Shown: positions 1 to 9,563 of the stretch, piece after piece
Position numbering within the stretch: the first letter of the stretch is position 1
Layout of the letters: each line of letters starts with the position of its first letter
Source of the DNA: Vibrio sinaloensis
GTDB taxonomy: Bacteria; Pseudomonadota; Gammaproteobacteria; Enterobacterales; Vibrionaceae
Assembly (NCBI RefSeq): GCF_000808535.1
Contig: NZ_JWLV01000017.1
Coordinates: forward strand, 1-64,000
Direction: 5' to 3'
Length of the DNA: 64,000 nucleotides
Made by a program: the position numbers and the translations under genes
Notes under the pieces: generated by a model
What the model was told of the DNA's origin: nothing
What the model saw: only the letters and a program-made list of their open reading frames with translations
The model's database searches: none

Positions 1-1
1 C

Positions 2-91
2 GAAAGATCAACAGACCCTAGTTATCGCAAATATGACTACACTTTAGTCAGTGACTTAAGACCTTATTGGCAAGCCTATGTCGTTGCGTGA
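2..91 (+). CDS. C-terminal end of an unidentified protein (partial)
   Basis: A frame open from the window edge ends with about 29 residues and a TGA. The tail is rich in aromatic and charged residues (it contains RPYWQAYVVA), which looks like a genuine protein end. It overlaps the start of the following DUF1289 gene by 14 bases, a spacing typical of co-transcribed genes. The family cannot be named from so short a piece. Confidence 0.4.
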   Translation, partial: ERSTDPSYRKYDYTLVSDLRPYWQAYVVA

Positions 92-269
92 AACCAAAAT
101 CACCAACCCTTGTGTGCGAAATTGTTGTCTCGATGACGATGATGTTTGCCTTGGCTGTTTTCGTACCCTAAAGGAAATCTTGGGTTGGAATCAGATGACT
201 CAGGCTCAACAAAAGCACACCCTGTCTTTATGTCGACAACGACGTCAAAAATCACGCCCTTTCTCTTAG
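78..269 (+). CDS. DUF1289 family small cysteine-rich protein
   Basis: This 63-residue protein has the DUF1289 layout: a short N-terminus, then CVRNCCLDDDDVCLGCFRT with closely spaced cysteines (C12, C16, C17, C24, C27), then a segment like EILGWNQMT. The family is widespread in proteobacteria and often annotated as an Fe-S or metal-binding protein, but its biochemical role is not established. No strong ribosome-binding site precedes the ATG. The start overlaps the end of an upstream gene, which suggests translational coupling. Confidence 0.8.
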   Translation: MSLRETKITNPCVRNCCLDDDDVCLGCFRTLKEILGWNQMTQAQQKHTLSLCRQRRQKSRPFS

Positions 270-372
270 CCTACTGTGACGATGTCGCCGCCAACAAAAA
301 AGCAAAATAACGCTTTACCTAAAGTTAACTTGAGGTTTTATCCTGTTGTTAAATCAACAAGGAGTGAGAATT

Positions 373-522
373 ATGCAGAACAATTATGTAAAAGAGTTGG
401 CGATCAAGAGCTATCAAGAAGAAGCGCAAAAAGAGTTCTATCGAACATCCTCGGAGTCCTTTCATACCCCAAGTTTTATGATTGGAATTATAGTTAGCTC
501 GATACTGATGGGTTGGTATTAA
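373..522 (+). CDS. Small membrane protein, 49 residues
   Basis: A good Shine-Dalgarno sequence (AAGGAG at about 359-364) lies 8 bases before an ATG that opens a 49-residue frame. The N-terminal 35 residues are charged and hydrophilic (KELAIKSYQEEAQKEFYR). The last 14 are a hydrophobic stretch (MIGIIVSSILMGWY), so the peptide is probably anchored by its C-terminus in the inner membrane. I do not recognise the family. A longer overlapping frame at 276-497 lacks a ribosome-binding site and looks like a shadow. Confidence 0.6.
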   Translation: MQNNYVKELAIKSYQEEAQKEFYRTSSESFHTPSFMIGIIVSSILMGWY

Positions 523-622
523 TCTGATTTGCGTAGTTTCTCTACATCCCTGACTTTCTTGGGGTGTTGCACTCAATAGACACTTCTATTAATCTGGAAA
601 TATACGATTATTTGGAGTGACT

Positions 623-919
623 ATGGAACTCGACGCTGTCGCGAAAGCATTAAAAGAGCTGGGCCACCCAACGCGGCTATCTATCTATAAAACCGTCGTC
701 AAAGCAGGCCATCAAGGTGTTGCGGTTGGTGCAGTGCAAGAAAAAATGGCCATTCCAGGCTCTACCCTTTCCCATCATATCTCGAGTTTGGCGTCAGCGG
801 GTTTAATCAGCCAGCGTCGCGAAGGTCGTACCCTTTATTGCGTTGCAGAGTATCAATGCCTTGAGGGTGTGATTGGCTTTTTGCGCGCCGAGTGCTGCGC
901 CGATGCAAAAGGAAAGTAA
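623..919 (+). CDS. ArsR-family transcriptional regulator
   Basis: A 98-residue winged-helix protein starting MELDAVAKALKELGHPTRL, the typical ArsR/SmtB N-terminus. The recognition helix region is PGSTLSHHISSLASAGLI and the wing is RREGRTLYCV. The start at 623 is preferred over an in-frame GTG at 617 because GGAG lies 5 bases before the ATG. Two cysteines near the C-terminus (AECCADAKG) could sense a metal or redox state, but the usual ELCVCDL metal box is absent. It stands alone before a terminator, and its target is unknown. Confidence 0.85.
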   Translation: MELDAVAKALKELGHPTRLSIYKTVVKAGHQGVAVGAVQEKMAIPGSTLSHHISSLASAGLISQRREGRTLYCVAEYQCLEGVIGFLRAECCADAKGK

Positions 920-1001
920 CCCCTTTTAGACAACGGTGGAAACAGGCAAGTATTTGATACTTTGTGGCACTGAGTGTGATTAGTTTAACAAGCTACCCAG
1001 T

Positions 1002-1030
1002 AACGCCTCGCTGTTCAGCGAGGCGTTTTT
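1002..1030 (+). terminator. Rho-independent terminator after the arsR-type gene
   Basis: AACGCCTCGCTG, a TT loop, CAGCGAGGCGTT and a following T run form a strong GC-rich hairpin. Confidence 0.85.
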
Positions 1031-1069
1031 GTGATTTATTGGACACTCACACAACAGAGGACGTTGACC

Positions 1070-1456
1070 ATGGTTACAGCACTTTACGCTTCAATATTGG
1101 CTGGTTTGATGATTTGGCTTTCGATTGAAGTCATCAAACAGCGTCGCAAAGCACAAATAAAATATGCCGATGGCGGTGTGGATGCGTTGCAAGTCGCACG
1201 CAGTGCTCATGGCAATGCGGTTGATTATGTTCCCATTACCTTAATACTGATGGCTATGGTCGAATACAATGGGGCGTCTGTTTGGCTCATTCATCTATTT
1301 GGCACGCTCTTCATTATCGGGCGCATCCTTCACGCGAAAAGTATTCTTGCCGACAAATTGAAAGGACGCATCACTGGTATGAAGCTCACCTTTCTTGTCA
1401 TTGTCGGCTTAATCATACTTAACTTAGTCTACTTGCCATATGAGCGAATTATCTAA
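1070..1456 (+). CDS. MAPEG-family membrane protein
   Basis: A 128-residue protein of four hydrophobic helices in the MAPEG family (membrane-associated proteins in eicosanoid and glutathione metabolism). Family signatures include VARSAHGNAVDYVPI and the downstream HLFGTLFIIGRILHA. Bacterial members are thought to bind glutathione, but their substrates are mostly unknown. The ATG at 1070 has AGAGGA 8 bases upstream and gives the usual family length; an earlier in-frame start would add 13 residues without a ribosome-binding site. The end overlaps the end of the convergent acyltransferase gene by 8 bases. Confidence 0.85.
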   Translation: MVTALYASILAGLMIWLSIEVIKQRRKAQIKYADGGVDALQVARSAHGNAVDYVPITLILMAMVEYNGASVWLIHLFGTLFIIGRILHAKSILADKLKGRITGMKLTFLVIVGLIILNLVYLPYERII

Positions 1457-2471
1457 GTAACCAGCGATAAAGCGGTGTTTTTGATAAGCCAACCACCAAA
1501 ATGAGCGTTGTGATGAGCGTCCCGAACAGCACTAAGCCATCTTTGGCAAGGTCGGTAATCTCATAGTATCGTGCAACGTTCATCATCAAGATTATGACAG
1601 GTAAGTGCGCTACATAGATGGGCAGTACGAACTTTGACAGCGACGTGATACGTCCATCTTTCCCAAGCTCAGGCTTTGCCAATAACCAAAGAAAACAGCC
1701 TGTTCCCCACAAAGCTGTACCAAAAAGAAAATCGTTGGCGTTGAACGGTTGATCAAACTGATAGAGCCACGCTGCCTCACCAAAATGAATCATCATGCCG
1801 ACAAATGCCAAAAAGGCGGCGTGTCTTGCGCTAACGGATATGCTGTGTTGACGGATGGCAAAACCAATGGCGAACAACAATGAACTAAAGAATGGGCCGT
1901 TACGAGTAAAGAACGGGGTCCATAGTTCGGTCAGGTTTTGATAGCTACCGCCGAGCACGCCATATACGTAAAGGATTGCGCCGATCGGCAATAACCACGT
2001 CGTTTTGTTTAACTTGGCGAGTACACCTGCGATAAGCGCGGCAAACATAAGAGCAGGAATAAACCACAGGTGAACCAATCCCCCTTCCAAAACAGAATTG
2101 AATGGCGTTGCCGCTAAAAATTGCCAATACCCTTCACGCTCTGCTAGATAGCCTTGCTCTGCGACTAGCTGAAGGTTGAACGGCATCAGCAAACAAATGA
2201 TGCTCCAAACAACAAAAATCCTCAGTAATGGGGCGAGGTACTGTTTCAACGTCGAGATAGGGTCTACGATTAACTTAGGTTGAATCAAGTAGCCAGAAAT
2301 TAGAAAGAAAAGGGGTACCGCAAATCGAGTGGTTTGGTTGAAGATGAAGCCCAGCCAAGGTGTGCCGTCAAACTGCCAATAAGTGAGAAACATTTGGCAG
2401 TGCATTGCAACGATCGCGAGTATAGCGACGACGCGGCCAAACTCGATACTGATGATTTTATCGTTATTCAT
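1449..2471 (-). CDS. Acyltransferase 3 family integral membrane protein
   Basis: A 340-residue multi-helix membrane protein. The first helix carries the R-X10-H motif of the acyltransferase 3 (OafA/YrhL) family (R13 and H24), and FFLISGYLI follows. The family O-acetylates or O-succinylates cell-surface sugars from cytoplasmic acyl-CoA. No SGNH domain is attached. No glycan genes are adjacent, so the acceptor is unknown. The start at 2471 places MNNDKIISIEFGR at the N-terminus as in relatives; an in-frame ATG at 2531 would add 20 residues. Neither start has a strong ribosome-binding site. Confidence 0.8.
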   Translation of the reverse strand: MNNDKIISIEFGRVVAILAIVAMHCQMFLTYWQFDGTPWLGFIFNQTTRFAVPLFFLISGYLIQPKLIVDPISTLKQYLAPLLRIFVVWSIICLLMPFNLQLVAEQGYLAEREGYWQFLAATPFNSVLEGGLVHLWFIPALMFAALIAGVLAKLNKTTWLLPIGAILYVYGVLGGSYQNLTELWTPFFTRNGPFFSSLLFAIGFAIRQHSISVSARHAAFLAFVGMMIHFGEAAWLYQFDQPFNANDFLFGTALWGTGCFLWLLAKPELGKDGRITSLSKFVLPIYVAHLPVIILMMNVARYYEITDLAKDGLVLFGTLITTLILVVGLSKTPLYRWLLR

Positions 2472-2726
2472 AAGTGACTTTTTATGGAAACAGAGTGGCG
2501 AAAGATAACAACTCTTTTGCCGAAAAATCATGATTTGGATGAGGTTTTATGTGGATGCAAACAGCACTTCTTAGCGGATTTGAGAGGCGTATCCCTTTTT
2601 TGTAACCGACCTCATTATCAATAAAATATTGTTGTTAATCATTGTGATAAGTGGCGTGAATGCTTTTGTTGAAGGTATTCATTAATTGGTGGGGTTGACA
2701 TAGGAAAAGGCAACTTGGAGAGCAAG

Positions 2727-4676
2727 ATGGTAAACGGAATTAAGATCAGTACAAAAATCATCATCGCGTTTTTGGCATGTTTTATCTGCTTTGGTATCTC
2801 GGCGTATGTCAGCTATCAAGGCATGCAAAATGCCAGTTCAAGTTTTAAAACCTTTAGCAAATTATCGAAAGAAACGACACTCATTGGCCAAGTCCAAGCG
2901 AATATGTTGCAAACGCGCCTAGGGGTGAATGAGTTTCTTGCAACCCACGATGATAAGTACATGCAGGCATTTAACAAACGCTTGGATCGGACCAATACTC
3001 TGCTTTTTGACTTGGAAGCGTATCTGCATGATGAAGAGAGCTTGCGCCATTTAGCAAAAATTAAAGTCGAAGTGGCGGATTACGCCCGTAACTTCGATCT
3101 GTTGCAGAGGGAAGTCCATGAGTTTGATGTTTCTTTGAATGGCACGATGCGTGAGCAAGAAAAAGTGGCTCTCATTGTCATCGAGTCGTTGCTGGAAGAC
3201 GCGCACAACAGCGGTGATGCTGATATTGAGTATTACTCGGCGATATTGATGGAGACCTTCTTGTTCGCCAAAATTTCCGTATCAAACTTCCTTCAAGATC
3301 CGCAAAAAACACCGTTAGAGACTCCTCGTCGTTTTCTTAATCAGCAGCTCCCTGAAGCGGAGGCCGCGCTCAAAAAATACTTAGTGACCGACAAGCAGCA
3401 ATCGTTATTGTCTACTTATCAGGACGAGCGAGAAAAATACAACCAAGATTTTGAGCATGTCGTGATGCTTAAGGAGCAAGAGCAAGTCTTGAGTCGAGCA
3501 TTGATTCAACTCGGAGAAGATATTTCGCAAGAGCTTGAAGAAATCAAATACACCGCGATCGCTCAGCAAGATAAGCTCATCCCTCAATTGCAAGAGCGAA
3601 AAGAGCAGACAGTGACAGCGATTTTCCTCGCATCTGCCGCTGCCATTATGATTGGGGTGGCGTTTGCTGTGTGGGTCCGTCACTCCATTTTGCAAGGCAT
3701 TGCACGGGTGAAGGTGGTGTCTCAGCACTTATCCAATGGCAACTTGGCGATTAAGATAGAAAGCAATAGCAAAGATGAGCTCGGCGAATTGCTCAATGAT
3801 ATGCAAGTGACGATCCTCTCGTTGCGAGACATCATCAGCGAAGTGGCGACGTCTAGCAGTCGCGCGGGTGTTATGTCAGAGGAGTTATCCCAAATCACCA
3901 GTACCACGAGTGAGTCTTCTCAGGCATTGAAGCAGGAGATGGATTCAATCGCGACCGCAGTGGAGCAACTGTCCGCAAGTACGCTAGAAATATCAACCAG
4001 CGCACAGGGCGCCGCAAACTTTACCCAGCAAGCCACATTTAATGCCGAAGAGAGTTTGAGTGTCGTCGGGCAAACCTTGCAAGATATTCGAGTCATAGAG
4101 AACGAAATGACAGCAAGTGTTGAGCAGATTCAAGGGCTCTATCAGGAGTCAATCAATATTGGCTCGATTCTCGAAACGATTCGAGGCGTTGCTGAGCAAA
4201 CCAACCTGCTTGCATTAAATGCTGCTATTGAAGCCGCGAGAGCAGGAGATCAGGGAAGAGGTTTCGCCGTTGTTGCAGATGAAGTTCGAACGCTGGCGCA
4301 GCGCACACAAGAAGCGACCCATCAAATTGAAACTTTGATTACCAACTTGCAAGCGGGTGCAGAATCCGCGACAAATTCGATTACGGGCAGCCACAATCGA
4401 GTACTTGAAACGTCTCAGCGTGCGATTTCAGCGACCGACAAGCTCCAAGCGATCAAAGACTCCATTTTTGAGCTTAACGAGCTGAACTTACAAATTGCGG
4501 CGGCGGTTGAGGAGCAGAGCTTGGTGGCGAACAATGTCAGTGGCAGTGTGCAAGAAACCAATGAAATATCCACTCAGAACAGCCAATCAGTGGGGGAAGT
4601 GTCGGTGGCCGCCAACGAGCTAACGGAAGTGGCGCAGAATCTCGATCTGCAAGTGAAACGCTTCACGCTAAACTGA
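2727..4676 (+). CDS. Methyl-accepting chemotaxis protein
   Basis: A 649-residue receptor. One membrane helix lies at about residues 10-30, then a roughly 265-residue helical periplasmic sensor resembling the HBM (helical bimodular) class, a second membrane helix at about 295-315, a HAMP domain and the cytoplasmic signalling domain. The hairpin tip reads [20 protein letters not shown], the signature that contacts CheA and CheW. There is no C-terminal pentapeptide for CheR tethering. HBM receptors of other bacteria sense organic acids or purines; the ligand here is unknown. The ATG at 2727 has GGAG 6 bases upstream, so it is preferred over a TTG at 2715. Confidence 0.9.
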   Translation: MVNGIKISTKIIIAFLACFICFGISAYVSYQGMQNASSSFKTFSKLSKETTLIGQVQANMLQTRLGVNEFLATHDDKYMQAFNKRLDRTNTLLFDLEAYLHDEESLRHLAKIKVEVADYARNFDLLQREVHEFDVSLNGTMREQEKVALIVIESLLEDAHNSGDADIEYYSAILMETFLFAKISVSNFLQDPQKTPLETPRRFLNQQLPEAEAALKKYLVTDKQQSLLSTYQDEREKYNQDFEHVVMLKEQEQVLSRALIQLGEDISQELEEIKYTAIAQQDKLIPQLQERKEQTVTAIFLASAAAIMIGVAFAVWVRHSILQGIARVKVVSQHLSNGNLAIKIESNSKDELGELLNDMQVTILSLRDIISEVATSSSRAGVMSEELSQITSTTSESSQALKQEMDSIATAVEQLSASTLEISTSAQGAANFTQQATFNAEESLSVVGQTLQDIRVIENEMTASVEQIQGLYQESINIGSILETIRGVAEQTNLLALNAAIEAARAGDQGRGFAVVADEVRTLAQRTQEATHQIETLITNLQAGAESATNSITGSHNRVLETSQRAISATDKLQAIKDSIFELNELNLQIAAAVEEQSLVANNVSGSVQETNEISTQNSQSVGEVSVAANELTEVAQNLDLQVKRFTLN

Positions 4677-4765
4677 GTTGGGTGTATTCAGGCTATTTGG
4701 TTTTCGCTGTTGGAAAAAAAGTACGAGTGTGCTAAAAAGAGCAAGTGGTTGTGTAAGAGTGTTCT

Positions 4766-5353
4766 ATGAGTAAAGGCAAAGTTACCCGAGAAAATATTTT
4801 GACCAAGGCGTTTGAACTGGCAAGTGAGAATGGTTTAGAGAGTCTAACGATTGGTGAATTGGCCAAGCAGTGCGGGATGTCGAAAAGCGGTCTGTTTGCT
4901 CATTTTAACTCTAAAGACAACTTGCAGATTTCGGTTTTAGAGCATGCAAATCATATCTTTACTCAGAGAGTGATTGCACCGGCGAGAGAGCATAACGCCA
5001 TATCGATCGAGCAGAAATTAAAGATGCTGCTTGATAACTGGCTAGGCTGGAATCACTCTTTTCAAGGCAGTTGCATGTTTCTCGATGCATGGAAAGAAAC
5101 GGGGTGCGAGACACCTCCGACTCAACAAGTCCTGAAAAAAACCATCGCGACGTGGGTTGAGTACTTGCGTATTCAGGTGGCGAAAGGGGTGGAGAATGGT
5201 GAATTTGATTCGCAATTGGATCCTAAACAAGCCACCTTTGAACTGTATGGGTTGTATTTAAGCGCTCACCTTTTCTACTCATTGCACGGAGAAGAGGCGA
5301 GTTATCAGCATTTCTGGCAAGGCGTTAACCGTCTGATTGAAAGCTGGAAATAG
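4766..5353 (+). CDS. TetR/AcrR-family regulator
   Basis: A 195-residue regulator. The N-terminal helix-turn-helix reads LTIGELAKQCGMSKSGLFAHF (about residues 25-46), and a ligand-binding C-terminal domain follows. The family represses neighbouring genes and releases DNA on binding a small hydrophobic ligand. The next gene, an alpha/beta hydrolase about 100 bases downstream on the same strand, is a plausible target or partner. I see no clear dyad upstream. Confidence 0.9.
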   Translation: MSKGKVTRENILTKAFELASENGLESLTIGELAKQCGMSKSGLFAHFNSKDNLQISVLEHANHIFTQRVIAPAREHNAISIEQKLKMLLDNWLGWNHSFQGSCMFLDAWKETGCETPPTQQVLKKTIATWVEYLRIQVAKGVENGEFDSQLDPKQATFELYGLYLSAHLFYSLHGEEASYQHFWQGVNRLIESWK

Positions 5354-5457
5354 AACAAAGTAAGCTGAGTATTTCTACTTGGCTTATTATTTAACTAAAA
5401 ATAGCACGGTCGTTCGCTTTTGCGAGAGGTAAGGACTGGCAACGAAAGGAAAACAAA

Positions 5458-6309
5458 ATGAGTGAGAAGATTTACTTTAACACCTCGCAGAAGTTCAGCG
5501 TCAAAAAGAGCCTAGTCAACTTGACCACCCGTCTGCATCATACGTTGGCGCCAAGTCATGCAAAAAATACCGCGCGCAAATTGCTGCTTACTCCTGCTCG
5601 CACGCAGCCAAAAAACGCAGAGCCAACGGGCTTAGTTAAAGGCGAAGTCAGCTCAAAAGAAGGTGTGCTCAAGACGTATCAGCTTGGCTCTGGGCCTGTG
5701 TGGGTGTTGACTCATGGTTGGTCAGGCAGTGCGAGCCAGTTCTACCCATTAATGGAGCACATCGCCAGTCGAGGCTATACCGCATTGGCTTATGATCACC
5801 CGGGCCATGGGCAAAGTGGTGGTGTTTATGGTCATATCCCCGCTTTTGTTCACGGCTTGGAAGCGATACTGGATAGCGTTGACGAAGTTGCTGGGTTAGT
5901 CGGCCATAGTATGGGTACCGCTTCGTCGATTGAATGCCATCACCAGAAGTTGGCAGATAAGCCATTTTTGCTGATCGCACCTGTCCTCGACTATCTGGAT
6001 AACCTATTTGGCAGCGTCGCTCGCTCTGGCTATTCAATGCGCTTGTTCAATGCGGTGGTTTCTGAGGTGGAAGAGGAATATCGCTATCCGATTCAATCAG
6101 TCGATCCTTACAACAAACTCAAACTTCGCTCTGCATCGACTATTATTGTTCATGATGAAGGCGATAAGTTTACCAAGTTCTCGGTCTCTCAACGCGCCGC
6201 TGAAGAGATGCCAAATGTCACATTAGTTGCAACCCAAGGTCAGGGCCACGGCAGAGTGATGAAGTGTGCAGAAGTGATGCAGAGTTTTGATAAATTGAAC
6301 GGTATTTAA
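5458..6309 (+). CDS. Alpha/beta-hydrolase fold protein
   Basis: A 283-residue hydrolase without a signal peptide. It shows the oxyanion-hole motif LTHGWSG (about residues 84-90), the turn YDHPGHGQSGG, and the nucleophile elbow GHSMG with Ser151. The likely acid and base are Asp in VHDEGDKF and His in GQGHGR near the C-terminus. This is the serine-esterase/lipase/thioesterase type; the substrate cannot be inferred. A TetR gene immediately precedes it. GAAAGGAAAAC upstream is an adequate ribosome-binding site. Confidence 0.85.
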   Translation: MSEKIYFNTSQKFSVKKSLVNLTTRLHHTLAPSHAKNTARKLLLTPARTQPKNAEPTGLVKGEVSSKEGVLKTYQLGSGPVWVLTHGWSGSASQFYPLMEHIASRGYTALAYDHPGHGQSGGVYGHIPAFVHGLEAILDSVDEVAGLVGHSMGTASSIECHHQKLADKPFLLIAPVLDYLDNLFGSVARSGYSMRLFNAVVSEVEEEYRYPIQSVDPYNKLKLRSASTIIVHDEGDKFTKFSVSQRAAEEMPNVTLVATQGQGHGRVMKCAEVMQSFDKLNGI

Positions 6310-6468
6310 TCAACAGAATTGATGGGAACTTATCAAGTGTATTCATTAACTTAACATTGTTAACCATGATTTTGATGTGGTTAACAAATTCGCAATAAAA
6401 AATATTTCCGAGCAGGGTTGTGTGGGATCATTTGCTATGCCACAAGGCCCTCATAAGGAAATATAATA

Positions 6469-7857
6469 ATGAATAGAAATGATAGTGTCCCTTTACCTAG
6501 CAATACCCGAGAATGGTTTTTTAACCGCAACAGCATGATTATTTTGGCGAATATCGCGTTGTTTGCGGTCATGTATTTTTCCCTCCCGTTTGATCCCCAA
6601 GTGGTACTTGGGATCTGCATGCTGACGTTTGTGGCCATTTTGTGGTTGACCGAAGCCTTGCATGTCACCGTCACCGCTATCCTAGTTCCCATCATGGCGG
6701 TATTGTTTGGTGTGTTTGATACCCAAACTGCACTGAACAACTTTGCCAACTCGATCATCTTTTTGTTCCTTGGCGGTTTTGCTCTCGCTGCGGCTATGCA
6801 TCGCCAAGGGCTCGACAAGGTGATTGCTGACAAAGTACTCATTCTTGCCAAGGGTAAGATGAGCGTCGCGGTATTTATGCTGTTTGGTGTCACCGCTGCG
6901 CTTTCGATGTGGATCAGCAACACTGCAACCACGGCGATGATGCTGCCACTGGTATTAGGCGTATTAAGCAAAGTGAATTCAGAAAGCGGCCACAAGACCT
7001 ATGTGTTCGTGCTGCTTGGTATTGCTTACAGCGCCAGTATTGGTGGTATAGCAACTATCGTTGGTAGCCCACCAAATGCCATTGCTGCTGCTGAAGTCGG
7101 CTTAACATTTACCGAATGGATGAGCTTTGGTGTGCCGACAACATTAGTGCTCTTGCCTGTTTCGATTGCGGTGCTGTTCTTCGTACTCAAGCCAGATTTA
7201 AATGGCCAGTTTGAACTAAACCGAGAAGCGGTCAACTGGGATAAGGGCAAAGTGGTGACCTTAGCGATCTTCGCTGCGACCGTATGTTTATGGATTTTTA
7301 GTAAGCCAATTAATGCTATGTTGGGCGGCTACGCCAAGTTTGATACCGTTGTGGCGTTAGGCGCGATCGTAGCGGTGAATTTTGCACGCGTTGTGCACTG
7401 GAAAGACATTGAAAAAACCGCTGACTGGGGTGTGTTACTGTTGTTCGGTGGCGGTATCTGTTTGAGCAACGTATTAAAAGCGACAGGAACCAGTGTATTT
7501 TTGGCGAATGGCTTAAGTGAAATGATTGCTCACTTAGGCATCTTCTTTATTATCGCGGTCATCGCTGTATTTGTCGTCTTCTTGACCGAGTTTGCTAGTA
7601 ATACTGCCAGCGCAGCATTGCTGATTCCGGTATTCGCAAGTGTCGCTGAAGCTTTCGGCATGTCGCCTGTGGTCCTATCGGTATTGATCGCTGTTGCGGC
7701 GTCGTGTGCCTTTATGCTGCCCGTTGCCACACCTCCTAACGCGATTGTGTTTGGCTCTGGTCACATTAAGCAAAGTGAGATGATGCGAGTCGGGATCATT
7801 TTGAACCTCGCGTGTATTGGCGCACTAACCTTCATCGCGTTGAGTTTGTGGACTTAA
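6469..7857 (+). CDS. DASS/SLC13-family sodium:anion symporter
   Basis: A 462-residue membrane protein with about 11-12 helices. Two Ser-Asn-Thr substrate/sodium-site motifs, [13 protein letters not shown] and [16 protein letters not shown], mark the divalent anion:sodium symporter family (dicarboxylates, citrate or sulfate). Both inverted halves are present and the length is normal. Ser-Asn-Thr pairs are typical of dicarboxylate carriers, which makes C4-dicarboxylates more likely than sulfate. AAGGAAATATAATAATG gives the start. A terminator follows directly. Confidence 0.9.
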   Translation: MNRNDSVPLPSNTREWFFNRNSMIILANIALFAVMYFSLPFDPQVVLGICMLTFVAILWLTEALHVTVTAILVPIMAVLFGVFDTQTALNNFANSIIFLFLGGFALAAAMHRQGLDKVIADKVLILAKGKMSVAVFMLFGVTAALSMWISNTATTAMMLPLVLGVLSKVNSESGHKTYVFVLLGIAYSASIGGIATIVGSPPNAIAAAEVGLTFTEWMSFGVPTTLVLLPVSIAVLFFVLKPDLNGQFELNREAVNWDKGKVVTLAIFAATVCLWIFSKPINAMLGGYAKFDTVVALGAIVAVNFARVVHWKDIEKTADWGVLLLFGGGICLSNVLKATGTSVFLANGLSEMIAHLGIFFIIAVIAVFVVFLTEFASNTASAALLIPVFASVAEAFGMSPVVLSVLIAVAASCAFMLPVATPPNAIVFGSGHIKQSEMMRVGIILNLACIGALTFIALSLWT

Positions 7858-7875
7858 CAACACGCAATAAAAACC

Positions 7876-7903
7876 AAAGCGAGGCAAATGGCCTCGCTTT
7901 TTT
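7876..7903 (+). terminator. Rho-independent terminator after the DASS transporter gene
   Basis: AAAGCGAGGC, loop AAATG, GCCTCGCTTT and a T run. Confidence 0.9.
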
Positions 7904-7972
7904 ACGATTAGATTCGTACGATGGCTCAATGCAGTTGTCGCAACGACAAAGATAACGGGTTAAGGAAAGCCA

Positions 7973-8569
7973 ATGAAATGGAGTGTAGGGATACTGGTCG
8001 CGGTTTGGAGCAGTTTGCTGTTTGCTGAAGTGGTAAAAGAGGAGCCGGCTGAGTCGTTCATTAAGGTCAACATGACGCTAGAGCTTGATGGTGTTGAACG
8101 GTCGATTGATCAAACGCGTGAATCGCTGGACCAAATTGGAGTGGCGCTCGGCCAAATAGCTCAAAGTGACAACCTTAACGCGGATCAGCAGCGAATGCTG
8201 GGCGATACGATTGAAAATCTAAATCACTTGGTGCACTTATCGAAAGCGTCGGTAGAGTCATTGCCTCAAGCATTTGAGCGATCTAAACAGACGATCTCTG
8301 ATGAAAGTAAGGTATTTATGGATGACCTGCGCTTTAAGGTATTGCTTGTTGTCGCGGCGATCGGATTGGTGGTTGTATTAGTGATTGCTGCGATAGGCTG
8401 GTTTATTCTGCGGCCGATGCAGTCGTCATTGGTTGCGGTGACTCAGAACATCGCTTCGATGGCGGGGGCAATCAAAACCACTGCGGATGCGCTAGACTCC
8501 ATCTCCAACCAACAAGGAGAGATTGCAAAGCGGTTAGAGCGTCATGTTGATTCCGCCGACAAGTCTTGA
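7973..8569 (+). CDS. Membrane-anchored helical protein of unknown function
   Basis: A 198-residue protein. An N-terminal hydrophobic segment (about residues 3-18, ending SSLLFAEV) looks like a cleavable signal. A Gln/Asp/Leu-rich helical periplasmic region follows, then a strong membrane helix at about 121-145 (VLLVVAAIGLVVVLVIAAIGW) and a cytoplasmic helical tail. The layout resembles a chemoreceptor cut off before its signalling domain, but no HAMP or MCP signature is present. AAGGAAAGCC upstream supports the ATG. It sits alone between two terminators. I do not recognise the family. Confidence 0.65.
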   Translation: MKWSVGILVAVWSSLLFAEVVKEEPAESFIKVNMTLELDGVERSIDQTRESLDQIGVALGQIAQSDNLNADQQRMLGDTIENLNHLVHLSKASVESLPQAFERSKQTISDESKVFMDDLRFKVLLVVAAIGLVVVLVIAAIGWFILRPMQSSLVAVTQNIASMAGAIKTTADALDSISNQQGEIAKRLERHVDSADKS

Positions 8570-8595
8570 TGATGGTTCGAGCGCGCCAAAAACAA

Positions 8596-8623
8596 AAAAG
8601 CTGACGTATTAACGTCAGCTTTT
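8596..8623. terminator. Bidirectional terminator between convergent genes
   Basis: AAAAGCTGACGT, loop ATTA, ACGTCAGCTTTT. A-rich and T-rich flanks on both sides let it serve both the upstream plus-strand gene and speB on the minus strand. Confidence 0.9.
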
Positions 8624-8636
8624 AGGTTGCAAGGGA

Positions 8637-9563
8637 TTACTCGCTTTCTCGATTAAACGCCCAAGCGTACATCAATTCCAACGCGATGGTGGCGCCTGCA
8701 AGCGCTGTAACGTCGCTGTGATCGTACGGTGGTGAGACTTCGACAACGTCCATACCCACAATGTTAATTCCGGCAAGAGCACGCAGTATTTTAAGTACCT
8801 TGTCCGAGTTAAGGCCGCCGCAAACAGGAGTGCCAGTGCCCGGCGCAAACGCTGGGTCCAGACAATCAATATCGAAGGTGACGTAAACAGGTTTGTCACC
8901 AATGATGTCTCGGATGCGTGCCACGATATCTTCAGCGCTTAGCTCGTTCGCTTCCATCGCATTGATCACGTTGAATCCGTGTTCGTCGCGTTTGTACTCT
9001 GTACGAATACCAATTTGCACTGAATGTTTTGGTGAAATCAGCCCTTCATTTGGTGCATGGTAAAACATAGTGCCATGATCGTAACTGCTGCCATTGGCAT
9101 AAGTATCGGTATGAGCGTCAAAGTGAATCAACGCCATTTCTCCATGATGTTTCGCGTAGGCGCGCAAAATAGGCAGGGTGATGAAATGGTCACCGCCTAA
9201 CGCCAGCATGGTTTTACCGCTTTTCAGGATTTCACTGGTGGCCGCTTCTAAGCGGTAAGTGAAATCTTCGGCATCACCACAATCAAACACCAAATCGCCT
9301 GCATCAATGACTTTTGCTCGGTCGAATACGTTGAAGTCCCATGGAAATTTCTTTCCTTCCCACGCCAAGTTAACCGAAGCGCGGCGGATCGCATCTGGCC
9401 CCATACGCGCGCCAGGGCGACCTGATGTTGCCATGTCGAGTGGCACGCCAAGTACCACGAGATCAGCGTCTGATGAGACAGGGTTGCGCAGATATGGTCT
9501 GCGCATAAAACTCATGGAGTTTGAGTAGAGTGAATAATCAGTCTTGGTAAACAAATCATTCAT
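8637..9563 (-). CDS. speB: Agmatinase
   Basis: A 308-residue ureohydrolase that cleaves agmatine to putrescine and urea. The manganese-binding motifs are all present: GGDH (His126), FDAHTD (Asp149, His151, Asp153) and [16 protein letters not shown] with two aspartates. The N-terminal extension and overall length match bacterial SpeB. It begins directly after the stop of speA (no intergenic bases), so the two enzymes of the arginine-agmatine-putrescine route are made from one transcript. Confidence 0.95.
   Translation of the reverse strand: MNDLFTKTDYSLYSNSMSFMRRPYLRNPVSSDADLVVLGVPLDMATSGRPGARMGPDAIRRASVNLAWEGKKFPWDFNVFDRAKVIDAGDLVFDCGDAEDFTYRLEAATSEILKSGKTMLALGGDHFITLPILRAYAKHHGEMALIHFDAHTDTYANGSSYDHGTMFYHAPNEGLISPKHSVQIGIRTEYKRDEHGFNVINAMEANELSAEDIVARIRDIIGDKPVYVTFDIDCLDPAFAPGTGTPVCGGLNSDKVLKILRALAGINIVGMDVVEVSPPYDHSDVTALAGATIALELMYAWAFNRESE

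Noticed and set aside
276..497. A 73-codon plus-strand frame near the left end
   Set aside because: No ribosome-binding site and unremarkable composition. The better-initiated 49-residue frame at 373-522 overlaps it.
6435..6995. Long minus-strand frame opposite the DASS transporter
   Set aside because: Antisense of hydrophobic coding sequence, without a ribosome-binding site or family features.
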